Under the pieces are notes generated by a model. That model saw only the letters and a program-made list of their open reading frames with translations, did not search any database and had not been told where the DNA came from. 52,491 bases of DNA, from positions 1 to 52,491 of the forward strand of contig JAOAUZ010000007.1 of assembly GCA_025464625.1 (NCBI GenBank), in the 5' to 3' direction. Position numbers and translations under genes: made by a program. This DNA comes from Rickettsiales bacterium (lineage in GTDB: Bacteria; Pseudomonadota; Alphaproteobacteria; Rickettsiales; SXRF01). Positions 35,956 through 45,962 of this stretch are shown piece by piece; position 1 is the stretch's first letter; each line of letters starts with the position of its first letter.

Positions 35956-38927
35956 GCTATATAAAAAAATTATACCGATTGCCGTTAAGTATAAAGATTT
36001 TATTGCCTCTTTGCATAATAAGCCTATCAGCCATAGTGTTTGGGTGGATGGTATTTAAGTATCACTATACACAGGTTATGAAGGAGCAAATTGAACGTAG
36101 AGCATCATCCATCGCCAACAGTATTGAACAAGCTTCTTGGATAGTTGGAATCTCTCCAGAACTGACCCGTATTGTTGATTCCATGGGTGCAGAACAGGAC
36201 GTTGAAATTATTGCTATTTTTCAACATTCACCTTTTAAGTTAATAACCAATAATGGTGTGAAGTTGACCGCCTATGAATTGGAAAGAATTATCGATATCC
36301 GTTATCCTAATCAAGGACGTATGGAGGCATTGCACGAAGGAAAATCTTTTCACCTTTTAAATACTGATGAAGAAAATGCAGACTATGTAATTATCACACC
36401 AATTCTACTTAAAGAGCCAAATTCAAATAAATCCGTGCGCGGAATGGTTTATATTGAGTTCGAGATCATCGATCTAGTAGAAAAAATATTACATAAAACA
36501 CGCGGTATAATGGTTTGGTTCGTGTTTGGCGTTCTGGTTGCAATCGGAATGACCTATGCAATATTACAATATTATATTTTTAAGCCATTAAACAGTATCC
36601 ATGACACCATAAATCGTCGCAGCAAAGGGGATGTATCTGCTCAATTCAAAGTTTTTAGAGACGATGAAATTGGTAACATGGGATACTCTTTAAATAAAAT
36701 GTTAGAAAGTATCGAACGCAGAACAAAAACTTTCTTGCAAGCATGGGCACCAGCAGAAAAAGAAGCAAAGATAGTATCACTTATCCGTAGTGTGGCTGTT
36801 GCTTCCAACAGTGCCGAAAATATAGATGAGGCTATTACACAAACATTGAAATTATTGTGTGAATTCATGAACTGGCAGATCGGTCATGCCCTTGCCGTAG
36901 AATATAGAAGCAAATTATTGTGTTCTACGGGATTATGGTGGCATGAAGAAAATGAGAAATTCAATACCTTCAAAGAAATTTCCAGAGAGAAACAATTTGT
37001 ATTAGGGGAAGGACTTCCAGGAAGGGTTTGGAAAACTGCTGATTTATTGTGGATTCCAGATGTTACAAAAGATGATAACTTCACCCGTATTCAGGCATCA
37101 ACGACAGCTTCATTTGGTCTAAAAACGGGATTTGCTTTTCCAATAATAGTTGAAGGAGAAGTAGTTTATGTACTCGAATTTTTCTCAGCACAAGCGGAAA
37201 TGCCAGATCCAGAACTTCAGTCTGCAATCAAGGATATTAGCAGTCAATTAGCACAGGTTATCGAGCGTAACCAAGTTCAACTAAAATTAAAGGCTGCAAA
37301 GGATTTAGCAGAAAAAGCGACATCTGCTAAGAGTGAATTTCTAGCAAATATGAGTCATGAAATCCGTACCCCTATGAATGGATTGCTTGGAATGACTGGA
37401 TTACTCCTTGATACAGAATTGGATGGAGAGCAGCGTAACTGGGCCGAAATCATCAAAAAATCTGGCGAAAATTTGATGGAGATTATCAATGATATTCTTG
37501 ATTTTTCTAAAATCGAGGCCGGAAAATTAACGCTTGACCCAGTTCGTTTTGACCTGCACAGCACAATAAATGAAGTGACTGATCTTTTATCGCTAACCAC
37601 GCAAGAAAAAGGCGTTGAATTATTGGTAGATTTCGCCCCTGATCTGCCACGTTTTGTAATTGGCGATCCGATTCGCCTGCGCCAAATATTGCTTAACCTT
37701 ACCACCAATGCCATAAAATTTACAGAAAAGGGGCATGTTCTAATTAAGGCCGATTGGCAGCCAACAGCTAATCAACAAATGAATCTTTATTTTGATATAG
37801 AAGATAGCGGAATTGGTATTCCTGAGAATAAATTAGATCATATTTTTGAAAGCTTTGCACAAGCTGAAGAATCAACAACGCGTAAATTCGGTGGCACAGG
37901 TTTAGGGCTGGCAATTTGCAAAAAACTCACTGAAATAATGGGCGGTTCAATCGGTGTAACCAGCGAAATTGGCAAAGGTTCAATATTCCATTTTAATGTT
38001 ATCATGGGACGAACCGAACAGCGCGCTGGAGAAAGACATATCTCCGATTGCGACCTATCTGGCATCCGCGTTTTAATAATAGACGATGCAAAGATAAATT
38101 GCACCATTATGCATACATATCTAAAATCATGGGACATGCGCAGCGATAATTGCGCCTCAATAGAAGAAGCCATTAATATGGCAAAAAAGGCGGTAACGGA
38201 CGGAGATCCTTATCAGTTTGCATTGGTTGATTATTATCTCGATGGAAATAAAAATGGGAAAGATTTAGCAAAAGCATTTAAAGAAGACCCAAATATTAAA
38301 GATATTATGTTAATAATGATAACTGCTCTATCGCAAGTGGTTACCAGCGAAAATATAAGCGATTTTGGTTTCGCAGGATTTTTTATCAAACCATTATATC
38401 CGATTCATTTTAAAGCTACATTACAAATACTTTGGGACACAAAACAACGTGGAGAAAAGATTCCATTGCTCACACGCCATCAAGTGACCAACATGCTGCA
38501 AGGAAAAGTACGCAACGAAACCATCCAACCAGATATGTTCCTCGGTACGAGGGTTCTTGTAGTAGAAGACATGAAAGTAAATTTGATGCTGATTACCAAA
38601 ATTCTAGAAAAACATGGGTGTAAAGTATTCTCAGCTGGCAATGGAAAAGAAGGTGTTCGGGCAATGCATGAAAATCGTTATGACATTGTTTTTATGGATT
38701 GCCAAATGCCAGAAATGGATGGTTTTGAGGCGACAAAACATATACGCGAAGAAGAAGGTAATGAACGCCATACCACTATAGTAGCACTCACTGCTGACGC
38801 TATGACTGGCGACCGTGAAAAATGCTTAAAGGCGGGCATGGATGACTATCTTAACAAGCCTATCAAGCAGGAGCAGATCACCAAGGTGCTAAAAAAATGG
38901 CTTATGAAAGACACAAGGACTTCCTAG
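35952..38927 (+). CDS. Hybrid sensor histidine kinase (HAMP-GAF-HisKA-HATPase-REC-REC)
   Basis: 991 residues. Membrane helix about 15-35, periplasmic domain to about 183, second helix about 184-208, HAMP about 209-260, GAF about 280-435. HisKA follows with His469 ([15 protein letters not shown]), then the HATPase domain with [22 protein letters not shown] and [14 protein letters not shown]. Two receivers: REC1 about 706-825 with Asp760 (LVDYYLDG) and REC2 about 865-985 with Asp916 ([12 protein letters not shown]). It is coupled to the solute-binding protein, whose ligand state it may sense through its periplasmic domain. Phosphate could pass to the divergent HPt and receiver. Both receivers keep their Asp and Lys residues. 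Confidence 0.93.
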   Translation: MSYIKKLYRLPLSIKILLPLCIISLSAIVFGWMVFKYHYTQVMKEQIERRASSIANSIEQASWIVGISPELTRIVDSMGAEQDVEIIAIFQHSPFKLITNNGVKLTAYELERIIDIRYPNQGRMEALHEGKSFHLLNTDEENADYVIITPILLKEPNSNKSVRGMVYIEFEIIDLVEKILHKTRGIMVWFVFGVLVAIGMTYAILQYYIFKPLNSIHDTINRRSKGDVSAQFKVFRDDEIGNMGYSLNKMLESIERRTKTFLQAWAPAEKEAKIVSLIRSVAVASNSAENIDEAITQTLKLLCEFMNWQIGHALAVEYRSKLLCSTGLWWHEENEKFNTFKEISREKQFVLGEGLPGRVWKTADLLWIPDVTKDDNFTRIQASTTASFGLKTGFAFPIIVEGEVVYVLEFFSAQAEMPDPELQSAIKDISSQLAQVIERNQVQLKLKAAKDLAEKATSAKSEFLANMSHEIRTPMNGLLGMTGLLLDTELDGEQRNWAEIIKKSGENLMEIINDILDFSKIEAGKLTLDPVRFDLHSTINEVTDLLSLTTQEKGVELLVDFAPDLPRFVIGDPIRLRQILLNLTTNAIKFTEKGHVLIKADWQPTANQQMNLYFDIEDSGIGIPENKLDHIFESFAQAEESTTRKFGGTGLGLAICKKLTEIMGGSIGVTSEIGKGSIFHFNVIMGRTEQRAGERHISDCDLSGIRVLIIDDAKINCTIMHTYLKSWDMRSDNCASIEEAINMAKKAVTDGDPYQFALVDYYLDGNKNGKDLAKAFKEDPNIKDIMLIMITALSQVVTSENISDFGFAGFFIKPLYPIHFKATLQILWDTKQRGEKIPLLTRHQVTNMLQGKVRNETIQPDMFLGTRVLVVEDMKVNLMLITKILEKHGCKVFSAGNGKEGVRAMHENRYDIVFMDCQMPEMDGFEATKHIREEEGNERHTTIVALTADAMTGDREKCLKAGMDDYLNKPIKQEQITKVLKKWLMKDTRTS

Positions 38928-38975
38928 AGGAAAATACTTCTCCTACCAGTTAAAACTAGCGCAAACACGCAAAAA

Positions 38976-39380
38976 CTATTTTTTTAGCAAATCGCGGATT
39001 TCTTCTAATAACAATTCCGAACGAGGCGGCTTAACAGGAGCTGCATCCTGCGCTTTTTTGAAACGGTTAGCCTGTTTTACAATTAGAAAAATTGCAAAAG
39101 AAACTATCAAAAAATTGATTAACTGATTGAGGAAAACACCATAATTAACTGTAGCAGCCCCCGCTTCCTTGGCGGCTTTAAGAGTTGAGTATGTGCCTTC
39201 CGACAGATTTATAAAGAAATTAGAGAAATCAATTCCACCCATAATTTTACCAATCGGCGGCATAATAATGTCAGTAACTAGAGAATTAACTATGCCAGTA
39301 AAAGCTGCGCCAATAATAATACCAACAGCAAGATCTAAAACATTTCCGCGTGTAATAAACTGCTTGAATTCATTTAACAT
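38976..39380 (-). CDS. mscL: Large-conductance mechanosensitive channel
   Basis: 134 residues. The N-terminal [44 protein letters not shown] is the pore helix of MscL, followed by the periplasmic loop and second helix ([18 protein letters not shown]) and a C-terminal helix with LLEEIRDLL. It releases solutes on osmotic downshock. Usual length, convergent with the kinase gene. Confidence 0.96.
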   Translation of the reverse strand: MLNEFKQFITRGNVLDLAVGIIIGAAFTGIVNSLVTDIIMPPIGKIMGGIDFSNFFINLSEGTYSTLKAAKEAGAATVNYGVFLNQLINFLIVSFAIFLIVKQANRFKKAQDAAPVKPPRSELLLEEIRDLLKK

Positions 39381-39398
39381 AATTTATCTCCTGTTTTT

Positions 39399-40574
39399 TT
39401 AAATTATTCTGAGTAAAATACCTTTTAAATATTCACTATGCAACAAAAGATTGTGGCGGGGATGGTCGGCTGCTGCCCCTGTTTGTTTTATAATTTCTGC
39501 TGAAAATCCTGCCTTTTTTATTCCGTCCAATACAGATTTATTAAAGGCACTACGCCCAGCATGGTGCGAGCAGGATGCAACAAATAATAACCCATTTTCT
39601 ACTACTAAAGGGGTGGCTAATCGCGCCACTTTTTCGTAGCCCTTTAAACCACTGGCAATATCTTTTTTGCTTTTAACAAAAGCAGGAGGATCTGCTAACA
39701 CAATATCAAATTTCTTTCCTGATTTTGCTAGATCCTCCATAACAGCAAAAGCGTCACCCTTGATAGAATTAATAGTAACATTATTTTTTTGCGCTGCCCG
39801 CCCAGCCATATCTAGAGCAAGGGCAGAGCTATCAACCAATGTAACGCTACTTGCGCCAGCCTTTGCTGCAAGCAGCCCAAAGCCGCCAGAATGTGAATAT
39901 ATATCAATGACGCTTTTTCCACGCGATAATTCAGCTATCATTTTCCTGTTATCACGCTGATCATAAAACCAGCCAGTTTTTTGACCGTGAATTAAATCAG
40001 CAAGATAAATACAATCATTTTCCAGCACCTCCACCCACTGCCCCACCTCACCTTTCATTACTCGTACTTCCTGTGGCAATCCTTCCAGTTTTCGCGCGCT
40101 GTTATCATTACGAAGAACAATAGCTTTAGGTTGCAAAACTTTTTCCAAAGCGGCAATAATCAGTGGCAATAAATTCTCCATTCCAGCGGTGCCGACCTGA
40201 ACAACACAAACATCAGCAAAACGATCGACCAGTAAGCCAGACAAGCCATCCGCTTCTGAATGAATCAGGCGATAATAGGGAACAGAAATAATTTTTTTGC
40301 GTTGTGCCAAAGCGTTTTTTATCCGCGCTATAAAAAACTCTGCGTCAATATTTATCCGCCCCAATGCAAGCAAGCGACAAGAAATTTGCGATCGAGCATT
40401 ATAATAACCAACACCTATATATTCGCCCTTGAAATTCTCTACAGAAACCAACGAACCAGCTGGAAGAAGCGCAAGCTCCGACGAATCAATAATATCGCCA
40501 GCATATGCCCATGGAAAACCTTTGCGGATATTTTCATCATGTCCTTTTTTCAGACGCAGTGGAGTAAGTTGCAT
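39399..40574 (-). CDS. rlmI: RlmI-like class I SAM-dependent rRNA methyltransferase
   Basis: 391 residues. N-terminal PUA domain (LRLKKGHDENIRKGFPWAYAGDI), central EEHEE-like region, C-terminal Rossmann methyltransferase with VIDIYSHSGGFGLLAAKAGA (SAM site), ADPPAFVKSKKDIASG and FVASCSHHAG. The family makes m5C in 23S rRNA (C1962 in E. coli). The ATG at 40574 overlaps the stop of the ABC gene (TGATG); a GTG one codon upstream is the alternative. Confidence 0.9.
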   Translation of the reverse strand: MQLTPLRLKKGHDENIRKGFPWAYAGDIIDSSELALLPAGSLVSVENFKGEYIGVGYYNARSQISCRLLALGRINIDAEFFIARIKNALAQRKKIISVPYYRLIHSEADGLSGLLVDRFADVCVVQVGTAGMENLLPLIIAALEKVLQPKAIVLRNDNSARKLEGLPQEVRVMKGEVGQWVEVLENDCIYLADLIHGQKTGWFYDQRDNRKMIAELSRGKSVIDIYSHSGGFGLLAAKAGASSVTLVDSSALALDMAGRAAQKNNVTINSIKGDAFAVMEDLAKSGKKFDIVLADPPAFVKSKKDIASGLKGYEKVARLATPLVVENGLLFVASCSHHAGRSAFNKSVLDGIKKAGFSAEIIKQTGAAADHPRHNLLLHSEYLKGILLRII

Positions 40575-41512
40575 CACGCTGCTTTATCACGATGGGTGAG
40601 CTGCAAGAATATTTCTTCCAGATTTGGCTCACGCGTGGTGAGGTCACGCACGGAAACACCTGCTGCACTCACCGCATTTAATATATCCTGAATACTGTCT
40701 TTGCTTGGTTTATAATCAATCACCAGCTTGCCTTCACTATCAATCTCCGCCTTCCACTGTTTTGTTTTTTCTGGAACAGAACCAATTGATTCCATCGGCG
40801 TAACAACTAGTTGCTTTCTATCGAAACTTTTAAGCATGATTGATTTTTTCTCACACGCCACCACCTCACCATGATTTATGACGGCAATAGTGTCACATAG
40901 CTGCTCTGCTTCTTCGAGATAATGAGTAGTGAGTAAAACTGTTGTACCTGCCTGATTTAGCTTCTTTACATAATCCCAAAGCTGAGTACGCAGTTCAACA
41001 TCCACTCCTGCCGTTGGCTCATCAAGAATCAAAACTGGTGGTGTATGAACCAATGCCTTAGCGACCAGCAGACGACGGCGCATCCCACCTGACAAACGCC
41101 GCGAATTAATATCAGCCTTATCAGAAAGCCCCATCGCATCAATAATTTCCTGCGTGCGCCGCTTCTCTTTTGGCACTCCATAATATCCCGCGTGAATATC
41201 TAGTGCCTCGCGCACGGTAAAGAACGTATCCAGAATTAATTCCTGCGGTACAACACCAATAGAAAGCCTTGCGCCGCGCATTTCTTTTTCTATGTCATAA
41301 CCACAAATGGAAACAGTACCACTGGTTTTATGCGTAAGCCCCGCCATGATATTTATCATGGTAGATTTGCCTGCCCCATTCGGTCCAAGAAGTGCGAAGA
41401 ACGAGCCTTGCGGAATATCTAAATCTATTCCTTTCAGCGCAATCTTATGCTGCCCTTTTTTTCCATCAACATAGGTTTTGTGTAATTTACGAATTTCAAT
41501 AGCGTTGGTCAT
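40574..41512 (-). CDS. ABC transporter ATP-binding protein (ABC-2 exporter type)
   Basis: 312 residues from the ATG at 41512 (AGAGAG upstream). Walker A GPNGAGKST (about 43-51), signature LSGGMRRRLLVAKAL, Walker B VLILDEPTAGVD, H-loop LLTTHYLEEAEQL, and a C-terminal regulatory extension typical of DrrA/CcmA-like multidrug or lipid exporters. No membrane permease gene is adjacent, so its partner must lie elsewhere. The longest frame adds 22 residues that derive from a palindromic element and are rejected. Confidence 0.9.
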   Translation of the reverse strand: MTNAIEIRKLHKTYVDGKKGQHKIALKGIDLDIPQGSFFALLGPNGAGKSTMINIMAGLTHKTSGTVSICGYDIEKEMRGARLSIGVVPQELILDTFFTVREALDIHAGYYGVPKEKRRTQEIIDAMGLSDKADINSRRLSGGMRRRLLVAKALVHTPPVLILDEPTAGVDVELRTQLWDYVKKLNQAGTTVLLTTHYLEEAEQLCDTIAVINHGEVVACEKKSIMLKSFDRKQLVVTPMESIGSVPEKTKQWKAEIDSEGKLVIDYKPSKDSIQDILNAVSAAGVSVRDLTTREPNLEEIFLQLTHRDKAA

Positions 41513-41521
41513 ATTGCTCTC

Positions 41522-41582
41522 TGTCATCCTGAACGAAGTGAAGGATCTTTGCAAAGATACCTCACATTCATTCTGCATGACA
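41522..41582. repeat. TGTCAT...ATGACA palindromic element
   Basis: Left arm 41522-41544 and the reverse complement of right arm 41560-41582 match at 16 of 23 positions. The centre contains the perfect palindrome ATCTTTGCAAAGAT. It sits between phaC and the ABC ATPase gene. Confidence 0.7.
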
Positions 41583-41593
41583 AGCTTATAGTT

Positions 41594-42769
41594 TTAGTTT
41601 TTACCTAACCAAGCTGCATAAGGCTGCCACAATTCTCGCCTTGCATGGCTGCCGACAATCATGCCTACATGCCCTGCGCTAGGATGGATAATATGCGCGT
41701 TTTTAATCTCACGAGCAAGAGGCATAGCACACTCAAATGGAACAACATGGTCGTTTCTGGGAATAGCTATAAAAGTTGGCAGTGTTTTTGGCGGTGGCGT
41801 GATATTTTTTCCACTTACAACCCATTCTCCTTTCAATAGTTTATTTTCCTGCGCCCAGCCGATTAATGAATCATGCGCCACTCCTGAAGTCATTGGCACA
41901 CCATCATTCACCCAATGCTCCAGCGCAACAAAATCTTTGGCAACACGACTATTAGGATCAAGCTCGGCATAGCGACGGAATTTATGTTCAAACACAAATG
42001 GATCGGTCAGATAAAATAGCGATTGTATCATTTCTGCTGGCAATGTTTTTTGTTCATTAATCCGCTTTGCCATTTCCACCTGCCATTTCTTTTCCAGCAC
42101 AAATGGTGCAAATTCTGGGCAATGAAAATCCCAAGGTGTTGCAAATAATGCCAGCGATGCAATCTTTGTGCGTTTTATTTTTGCCGCTGCCAGTGCCAGC
42201 ACTCCACCCATGCAATAACCAGCCAATGCCACAGGTTGCGCCGATATTTTTGCTATAAAATCAATCGCTGGTGAAAGTATTTCCGTTACATAATCACCGC
42301 AGTTAAATTTTTGCTCTGTCGCGTTTGGCTTTCCCCAATCCAGAACTAGCGGATAAATTCCTTGTGTCGCTAAATAACGTAAGAAACTACGTTCTTCCTC
42401 CAAATCAAGAATATAATAGCGGTTAATGAGTGACGGAATGAACAACACCACAGATTTTGGCGCAGAAACCTTCTGACCATAATCAAGCAAGCGTGCGCTG
42501 CCACGCTGCCAGATGGCTGGCGGTTCGGAAACATTGCGCTGATATGGAGTTTCATAATAACGCAAAACTCCCGCGAGCATCTCACTTGTTCGGTTTCTTG
42601 CTTCCTCGCGGATTGCGTTTTGCAGTTCCTCTGGTGGCAGGTTGCTTAGATTCAAGGGCAGCAAGCCGCTTTTCGCACATTGCAACCCGAAAGGCGAACT
42701 CAGCCAGCACCCCATGCTCAGGAGCAGGTGCATTGGCAGGGTTGGAAGTGGTAGCGGTTGGTTTAGCAT
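41594..42769 (-). CDS. phaC: Poly(3-hydroxyalkanoate) synthase catalytic subunit (short type)
   Basis: 391 residues if started at 42769. It polymerises hydroxyacyl-CoA to polyester. Alpha/beta hydrolase with the lipase-like box GYCMGG (nucleophile Cys186), Asp340 in PRNDHVVP and His367 in AGHVGM. Its length fits class III-like enzymes rather than the about 590-residue class I. The N-terminal stretch (PLPLPTLPMHLLLSMGC...NLPPEELQNAIREEARNRTSEMLAGVLRYYETPYQR) looks like real family sequence, so the start overlaps the phaE-like gene by 188 bases; a shorter start at 42580 (MLAGVL...) just after that gene's stop is the alternative. Confidence 0.88.
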   Translation of the reverse strand: MLNQPLPLPTLPMHLLLSMGCWLSSPFGLQCAKSGLLPLNLSNLPPEELQNAIREEARNRTSEMLAGVLRYYETPYQRNVSEPPAIWQRGSARLLDYGQKVSAPKSVVLFIPSLINRYYILDLEEERSFLRYLATQGIYPLVLDWGKPNATEQKFNCGDYVTEILSPAIDFIAKISAQPVALAGYCMGGVLALAAAKIKRTKIASLALFATPWDFHCPEFAPFVLEKKWQVEMAKRINEQKTLPAEMIQSLFYLTDPFVFEHKFRRYAELDPNSRVAKDFVALEHWVNDGVPMTSGVAHDSLIGWAQENKLLKGEWVVSGKNITPPPKTLPTFIAIPRNDHVVPFECAMPLAREIKNAHIIHPSAGHVGMIVGSHARRELWQPYAAWLGKN

Positions 42770-42905
42770 TAGGTCTCGCCTGCATATTTTGAAACAATTC
42801 CAGCATAGCGTGAATAAATTGTTTGTCACCCATCACTGAAGTCATTTGTTTTTGCCATAAATTAATAAATTCCCTGGCTGTGTCTTGATATTGATTATCA
42901 GTCAT
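42582..42905 (-). CDS. PhaE-like small PHA synthase subunit or granule-associated protein
   Basis: 107 residues. Helical N-terminus (REFINLWQKQMTSVMGDKQFIHAMLELFQNMQA), a Pro/Ala/Thr linker, then a coiled-coil (EFAFRVAMCEKRLAALES) and a basic tail. Position directly upstream of a short phaC and the N-terminal pattern suggest a PhaE-type partner, but similarity is weak. Its last 188 bases are shared, in another frame, with the N-terminal region of phaC. Divergent from phaR. Confidence 0.65.
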   Translation of the reverse strand: MTDNQYQDTAREFINLWQKQMTSVMGDKQFIHAMLELFQNMQARPNAKPTATTSNPANAPAPEHGVLAEFAFRVAMCEKRLAALESKQPATRGTAKRNPRGSKKPNK

Positions 42906-42988
42906 ATGCGATACTTACTTGAAATTATAAGATTTTTACTATAAAGTGCATATATTCTAATCATTTATCATCAAAATGGAAACTCTTT

Positions 42989-43534
42989 ATGCAAAAAAAA
43001 GATAAAGACAAAGACCCAGCAATCATTAAAAAATACGCAAACCGTCGGCTTTATGACACTGAAACCAGTGCTTACATAACGCTGGAAGATTTGTGCGATC
43101 GCGTTAAAGAAGGGCATCCGTTTATCGTTGTTGATGCAAAATCAGGACAGGATCTCACCCGCCAGATACTGACACAGATTATTTTTGAGCAGGAAACTAA
43201 GGGTTTCCATGTATTGCCCACCGAATTTTTGCGTTCAGTTATTGGGTTTTATGGTCACAATATGCAGGATATTCTCCAGCCATATCTCGATGCCAGCATG
43301 AAAAGTTTTACCAGCAATCAGGAAAAGATGCGCGGAATGCTGGGTGAAACTATGGGCAAAGCAATGGAAGGTATTTCTCCGCTTAACCAGTTTGAAGAAG
43401 TCACCCGCAATAACATGGCACTTTTTGAAAAGACCATGCAGATGTTCAATCCTTTTGGCAGCCTTTTTTCCAACCACGCTGAACCAGAAAAAGAAAAGCC
43501 AGAAGAACCAAAAAAACCACAGCCAAAAAAATAG
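42989..43534 (+). CDS. phaR: Polyhydroxyalkanoate synthesis repressor PhaR
   Basis: 181 residues. IIKKYANRRLYDTETSAYITLEDL is the PhaR DNA-binding domain, and ILTQIIFEQETKGFHVLPTEFLRSVIGFYGHNMQDILQPYL the PHB-accumulation regulatory domain; the C-terminus is a Lys/Pro/Glu tail. PhaR represses phasin and pha genes and is released by binding polyester granules. It is divergent from phaE/phaC across 83 bases, so it probably controls them. Confidence 0.95.
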   Translation: MQKKDKDKDPAIIKKYANRRLYDTETSAYITLEDLCDRVKEGHPFIVVDAKSGQDLTRQILTQIIFEQETKGFHVLPTEFLRSVIGFYGHNMQDILQPYLDASMKSFTSNQEKMRGMLGETMGKAMEGISPLNQFEEVTRNNMALFEKTMQMFNPFGSLFSNHAEPEKEKPEEPKKPQPKK

Positions 43535-43543
43535 GTCTATTAA

Positions 43544-44941
43544 GTGGAAAATAAATCTTGTCTTGGCAGTAAGACTTACGAGGAAATCAATATTGGTGAT
43601 TCCGCCAGCCTTACGCGCACGCTTACCAAAAAAGATATTCAGCTTTTCGCCATAGTAACTGGCGACATGAACCCTGCACATCTTGATGAAACCTATGCCA
43701 AAACTGATATTTTCCAGCAAATAGTTGGGCATGGAATGTGGACAGGCTCAATGTTCTCAACTCTGCTTGGTATGCAGCTACCAGGGCTTGGCACAATTTA
43801 TTTAAGCCAGACTTTGAAATTTCTTAAGCCCGTTCATCTTGGTGACACTATAACCGCAGCAGTAAAAGTTATTGCCAAAGACGATAAGAAAAAACACATC
43901 ACGCTGGAAACATTATGCGCTAATGAAAAAGGCGAGCATGTGCTGGAAGGTGTCGCAGTTGTGCTGCCACCAACAGAAAAAGTCTGTTGGACTGCCACTC
44001 CCCTGCCTGAAGTACAGATAAAAACCGACGGGCATGATTATGAGATGTGGCTGCTGAATAAAGCAAAACTTCTAAAACCACTAAAAACAGCGGTGGTGCA
44101 TCCTACTGATATTTTATCGCTGGCAGGGGCAGTGCAAGCAGCGCAAGAAGGAATTATTGAACCTATATTGGTCGGCAATGAAGAAAAAATCCGAAAAGTC
44201 GCGGAAGATGCTCATATCGACATCAGCAAATACACTATCTTCTCCACACCGCATAGCCACGCAGCAGCAGCGGTCGCTGTTGAGATGGCGCGAAAAGGCG
44301 AAGTAGAAGCCCTGATGAAAGGAAAAATCCACACTGACGAGCTGATGGAAGCAGTTATTGATAAAGAAAAGGGCTTACGCACTGGAAGGCGCATCAGCCA
44401 TGTGTTCGTGCTGGATGTTCCTAGTTATCCTAAACCACTTTTCCTGACTGATGCGGCTATCAATATCAATCCCAATATGATGGAAAAAAAGGATATTATC
44501 CAAAACGCGGTGGATTTATTTCATGCGCTGGAACTTGGCACACCAAAAGTTGCAATTTTAGCAGCGGTGGAAACAGTAAATGAAAACATGCCGGCAACGC
44601 TTGATGCAACAGCCCTGTGCAAAATGGCAGAACGCGGGCAGATTACAGGCGCAATTCTTGATGGACCTCTGGCTTTTGATAATGCCATTTCCAAAGAAGC
44701 AGCAGCAATTAAAGGCATAACGTCCGAAGTGGCGGGAAATGCGGATATTTTAGTTGTTCCTGATATTGAATCGGGCAATATGCTCTATAAAGAACTGCGC
44801 TATTTTTCAGGCGTGCAAGGGGCGGGAATTGTACTTGGTGCAAAAGTACCAATTATCCTTACCAGCCGTGCCAGTGATGCTGACAACCGCGTTGTCTCCT
44901 GCGCACTCGCACTGCTTTATGCCCAGACGAAGCGTTCATGA
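43544..44941 (+). CDS. Bifunctional enoyl-CoA hydratase/phosphate acetyltransferase (MaoC-Pta fusion)
   Basis: 465 residues with a GTG start 9 bases after phaR. The N-terminal MaoC-like (R)-specific hydratase domain (about 15-140) has AIVTGDMNPAHLDETYA and IVGHGMWTGSMFSTLLG; the C-terminal phosphotransacetylase domain (about 165-465) includes HPTDILSLAGAVQAAQEGIIEPILVG and ends with ILTSRASDADNRVVSCALALLYA. The hydratase could supply (R)-3-hydroxyacyl-CoA to PhaC, and the second domain makes acetyl phosphate (or another acyl phosphate) from the CoA ester. Overlaps ackA by 4 bases. Confidence 0.92.
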   Translation: MENKSCLGSKTYEEINIGDSASLTRTLTKKDIQLFAIVTGDMNPAHLDETYAKTDIFQQIVGHGMWTGSMFSTLLGMQLPGLGTIYLSQTLKFLKPVHLGDTITAAVKVIAKDDKKKHITLETLCANEKGEHVLEGVAVVLPPTEKVCWTATPLPEVQIKTDGHDYEMWLLNKAKLLKPLKTAVVHPTDILSLAGAVQAAQEGIIEPILVGNEEKIRKVAEDAHIDISKYTIFSTPHSHAAAAVAVEMARKGEVEALMKGKIHTDELMEAVIDKEKGLRTGRRISHVFVLDVPSYPKPLFLTDAAININPNMMEKKDIIQNAVDLFHALELGTPKVAILAAVETVNENMPATLDATALCKMAERGQITGAILDGPLAFDNAISKEAAAIKGITSEVAGNADILVVPDIESGNMLYKELRYFSGVQGAGIVLGAKVPIILTSRASDADNRVVSCALALLYAQTKRS

Positions 44942-45945
44942 CTAGCGTAATAATCACCTGCAATGCTGGCTCTTCCAACACCAAGCTCGCGCTGTTTGAG
45001 GTAGGTAGCCTTGCCCGCACCGCTAATCTGCAAACTCATAATGAGGCAGAAACTATGGCGTGGCTATGCTCGGTTGGGCAGGAAAAAATAGCCGCTATCG
45101 GGCATCGCGTGGTGCATGGCGGTGATAAATTTACGCAGCCAACCATAATAACGCCAGAAATACTAAGAGAACTGGAAAAATTTATCCCCCTCGCCCCGCT
45201 GCATCAGCCAGCAGCTTTGAAACTGATTACTGAAGTTGCTACACTCTATCCAAATATACCACAAATAGCCTGTTTCGACACAGCGTTTCACCACACCATG
45301 CCTGAAATTGAAAAACGCTTTGCAGTTCCAACCAATTATTACGCTGACGGAATAAAACGCTACGGATTTCATGGTCTTTCTTATGAATATATTGCGTCTG
45401 CCCTTCCTGAACATCTTGGTGAAAAAGCAACTGGCAGAGTGATTGTTGCCCATCTGGGTAATGGTTCAAGCATGTGCGCCATAAAAAATGGAAAGAGCGT
45501 GGCAAGCACAATGGGCTTTTCAACCTTAGATGGGCTGATGATGGGAACGCGCTGCGGTGCGCTTGATGCTGGCGTTATTTTGCATCTGCTGCAACACAGA
45601 AAAATGAGCGTGGATGAAGTAACTAAACTGCTTTATAAAAATTCTGGCTTGCTGGGTGTTTCAGGAATAAGTGCAGATATGCGCGAATTGCTGGCAAGTG
45701 ACAAGAAAGAAGCACATGAAGCAGTTGATCTTTATTGTTACCTAGCTGCCAAACAATTTTCTTCATTACTTCCCGCAATTGGTGGAATCGACGCGCTAGT
45801 GTTCACAGGTGGAATTGGTGAACATGCAGAACCAATACGTCAGAAAATCCTTAGCCACCTAAAATGGCTTGGAGATTTTCCTATTTATGTTATTCCAACC
45901 AATGAAGAACTGGTTATTGCGGAATCTTGTAAAGAACTTCTGTAG
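44938..45945 (+). CDS. ackA: Acetate/propionate kinase
   Basis: 335 residues, shorter than the about 400 of E. coli AckA, but the motifs are complete: N-terminal CNAGSSNTK, HRVVHGGDKF, CFDTAFHHTMP, YGFHGLSYEYIA, VAHLGNGSSMCAI, STMGFSTLDGLMMGTRCGALDAG and VFTGGIGEHAE. It makes ATP from acetyl phosphate. The shortening falls in the N-terminal insert region. ATGA overlap with the Pta fusion indicates a joint acyl-CoA to acid pathway. Confidence 0.95.
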   Translation: MTSVIITCNAGSSNTKLALFEVGSLARTANLQTHNEAETMAWLCSVGQEKIAAIGHRVVHGGDKFTQPTIITPEILRELEKFIPLAPLHQPAALKLITEVATLYPNIPQIACFDTAFHHTMPEIEKRFAVPTNYYADGIKRYGFHGLSYEYIASALPEHLGEKATGRVIVAHLGNGSSMCAIKNGKSVASTMGFSTLDGLMMGTRCGALDAGVILHLLQHRKMSVDEVTKLLYKNSGLLGVSGISADMRELLASDKKEAHEAVDLYCYLAAKQFSSLLPAIGGIDALVFTGGIGEHAEPIRQKILSHLKWLGDFPIYVIPTNEELVIAESCKELL

Positions 45946-45962
45946 TATTTAAGGACAAAACA

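Noticed and set aside
43235..43732. 165-codon minus-strand ORF opposite phaR and the MaoC-Pta gene
   Set aside because: Phe/Trp-rich reverse reading of Lys/Pro codons; both genes on the plus strand are unambiguous.
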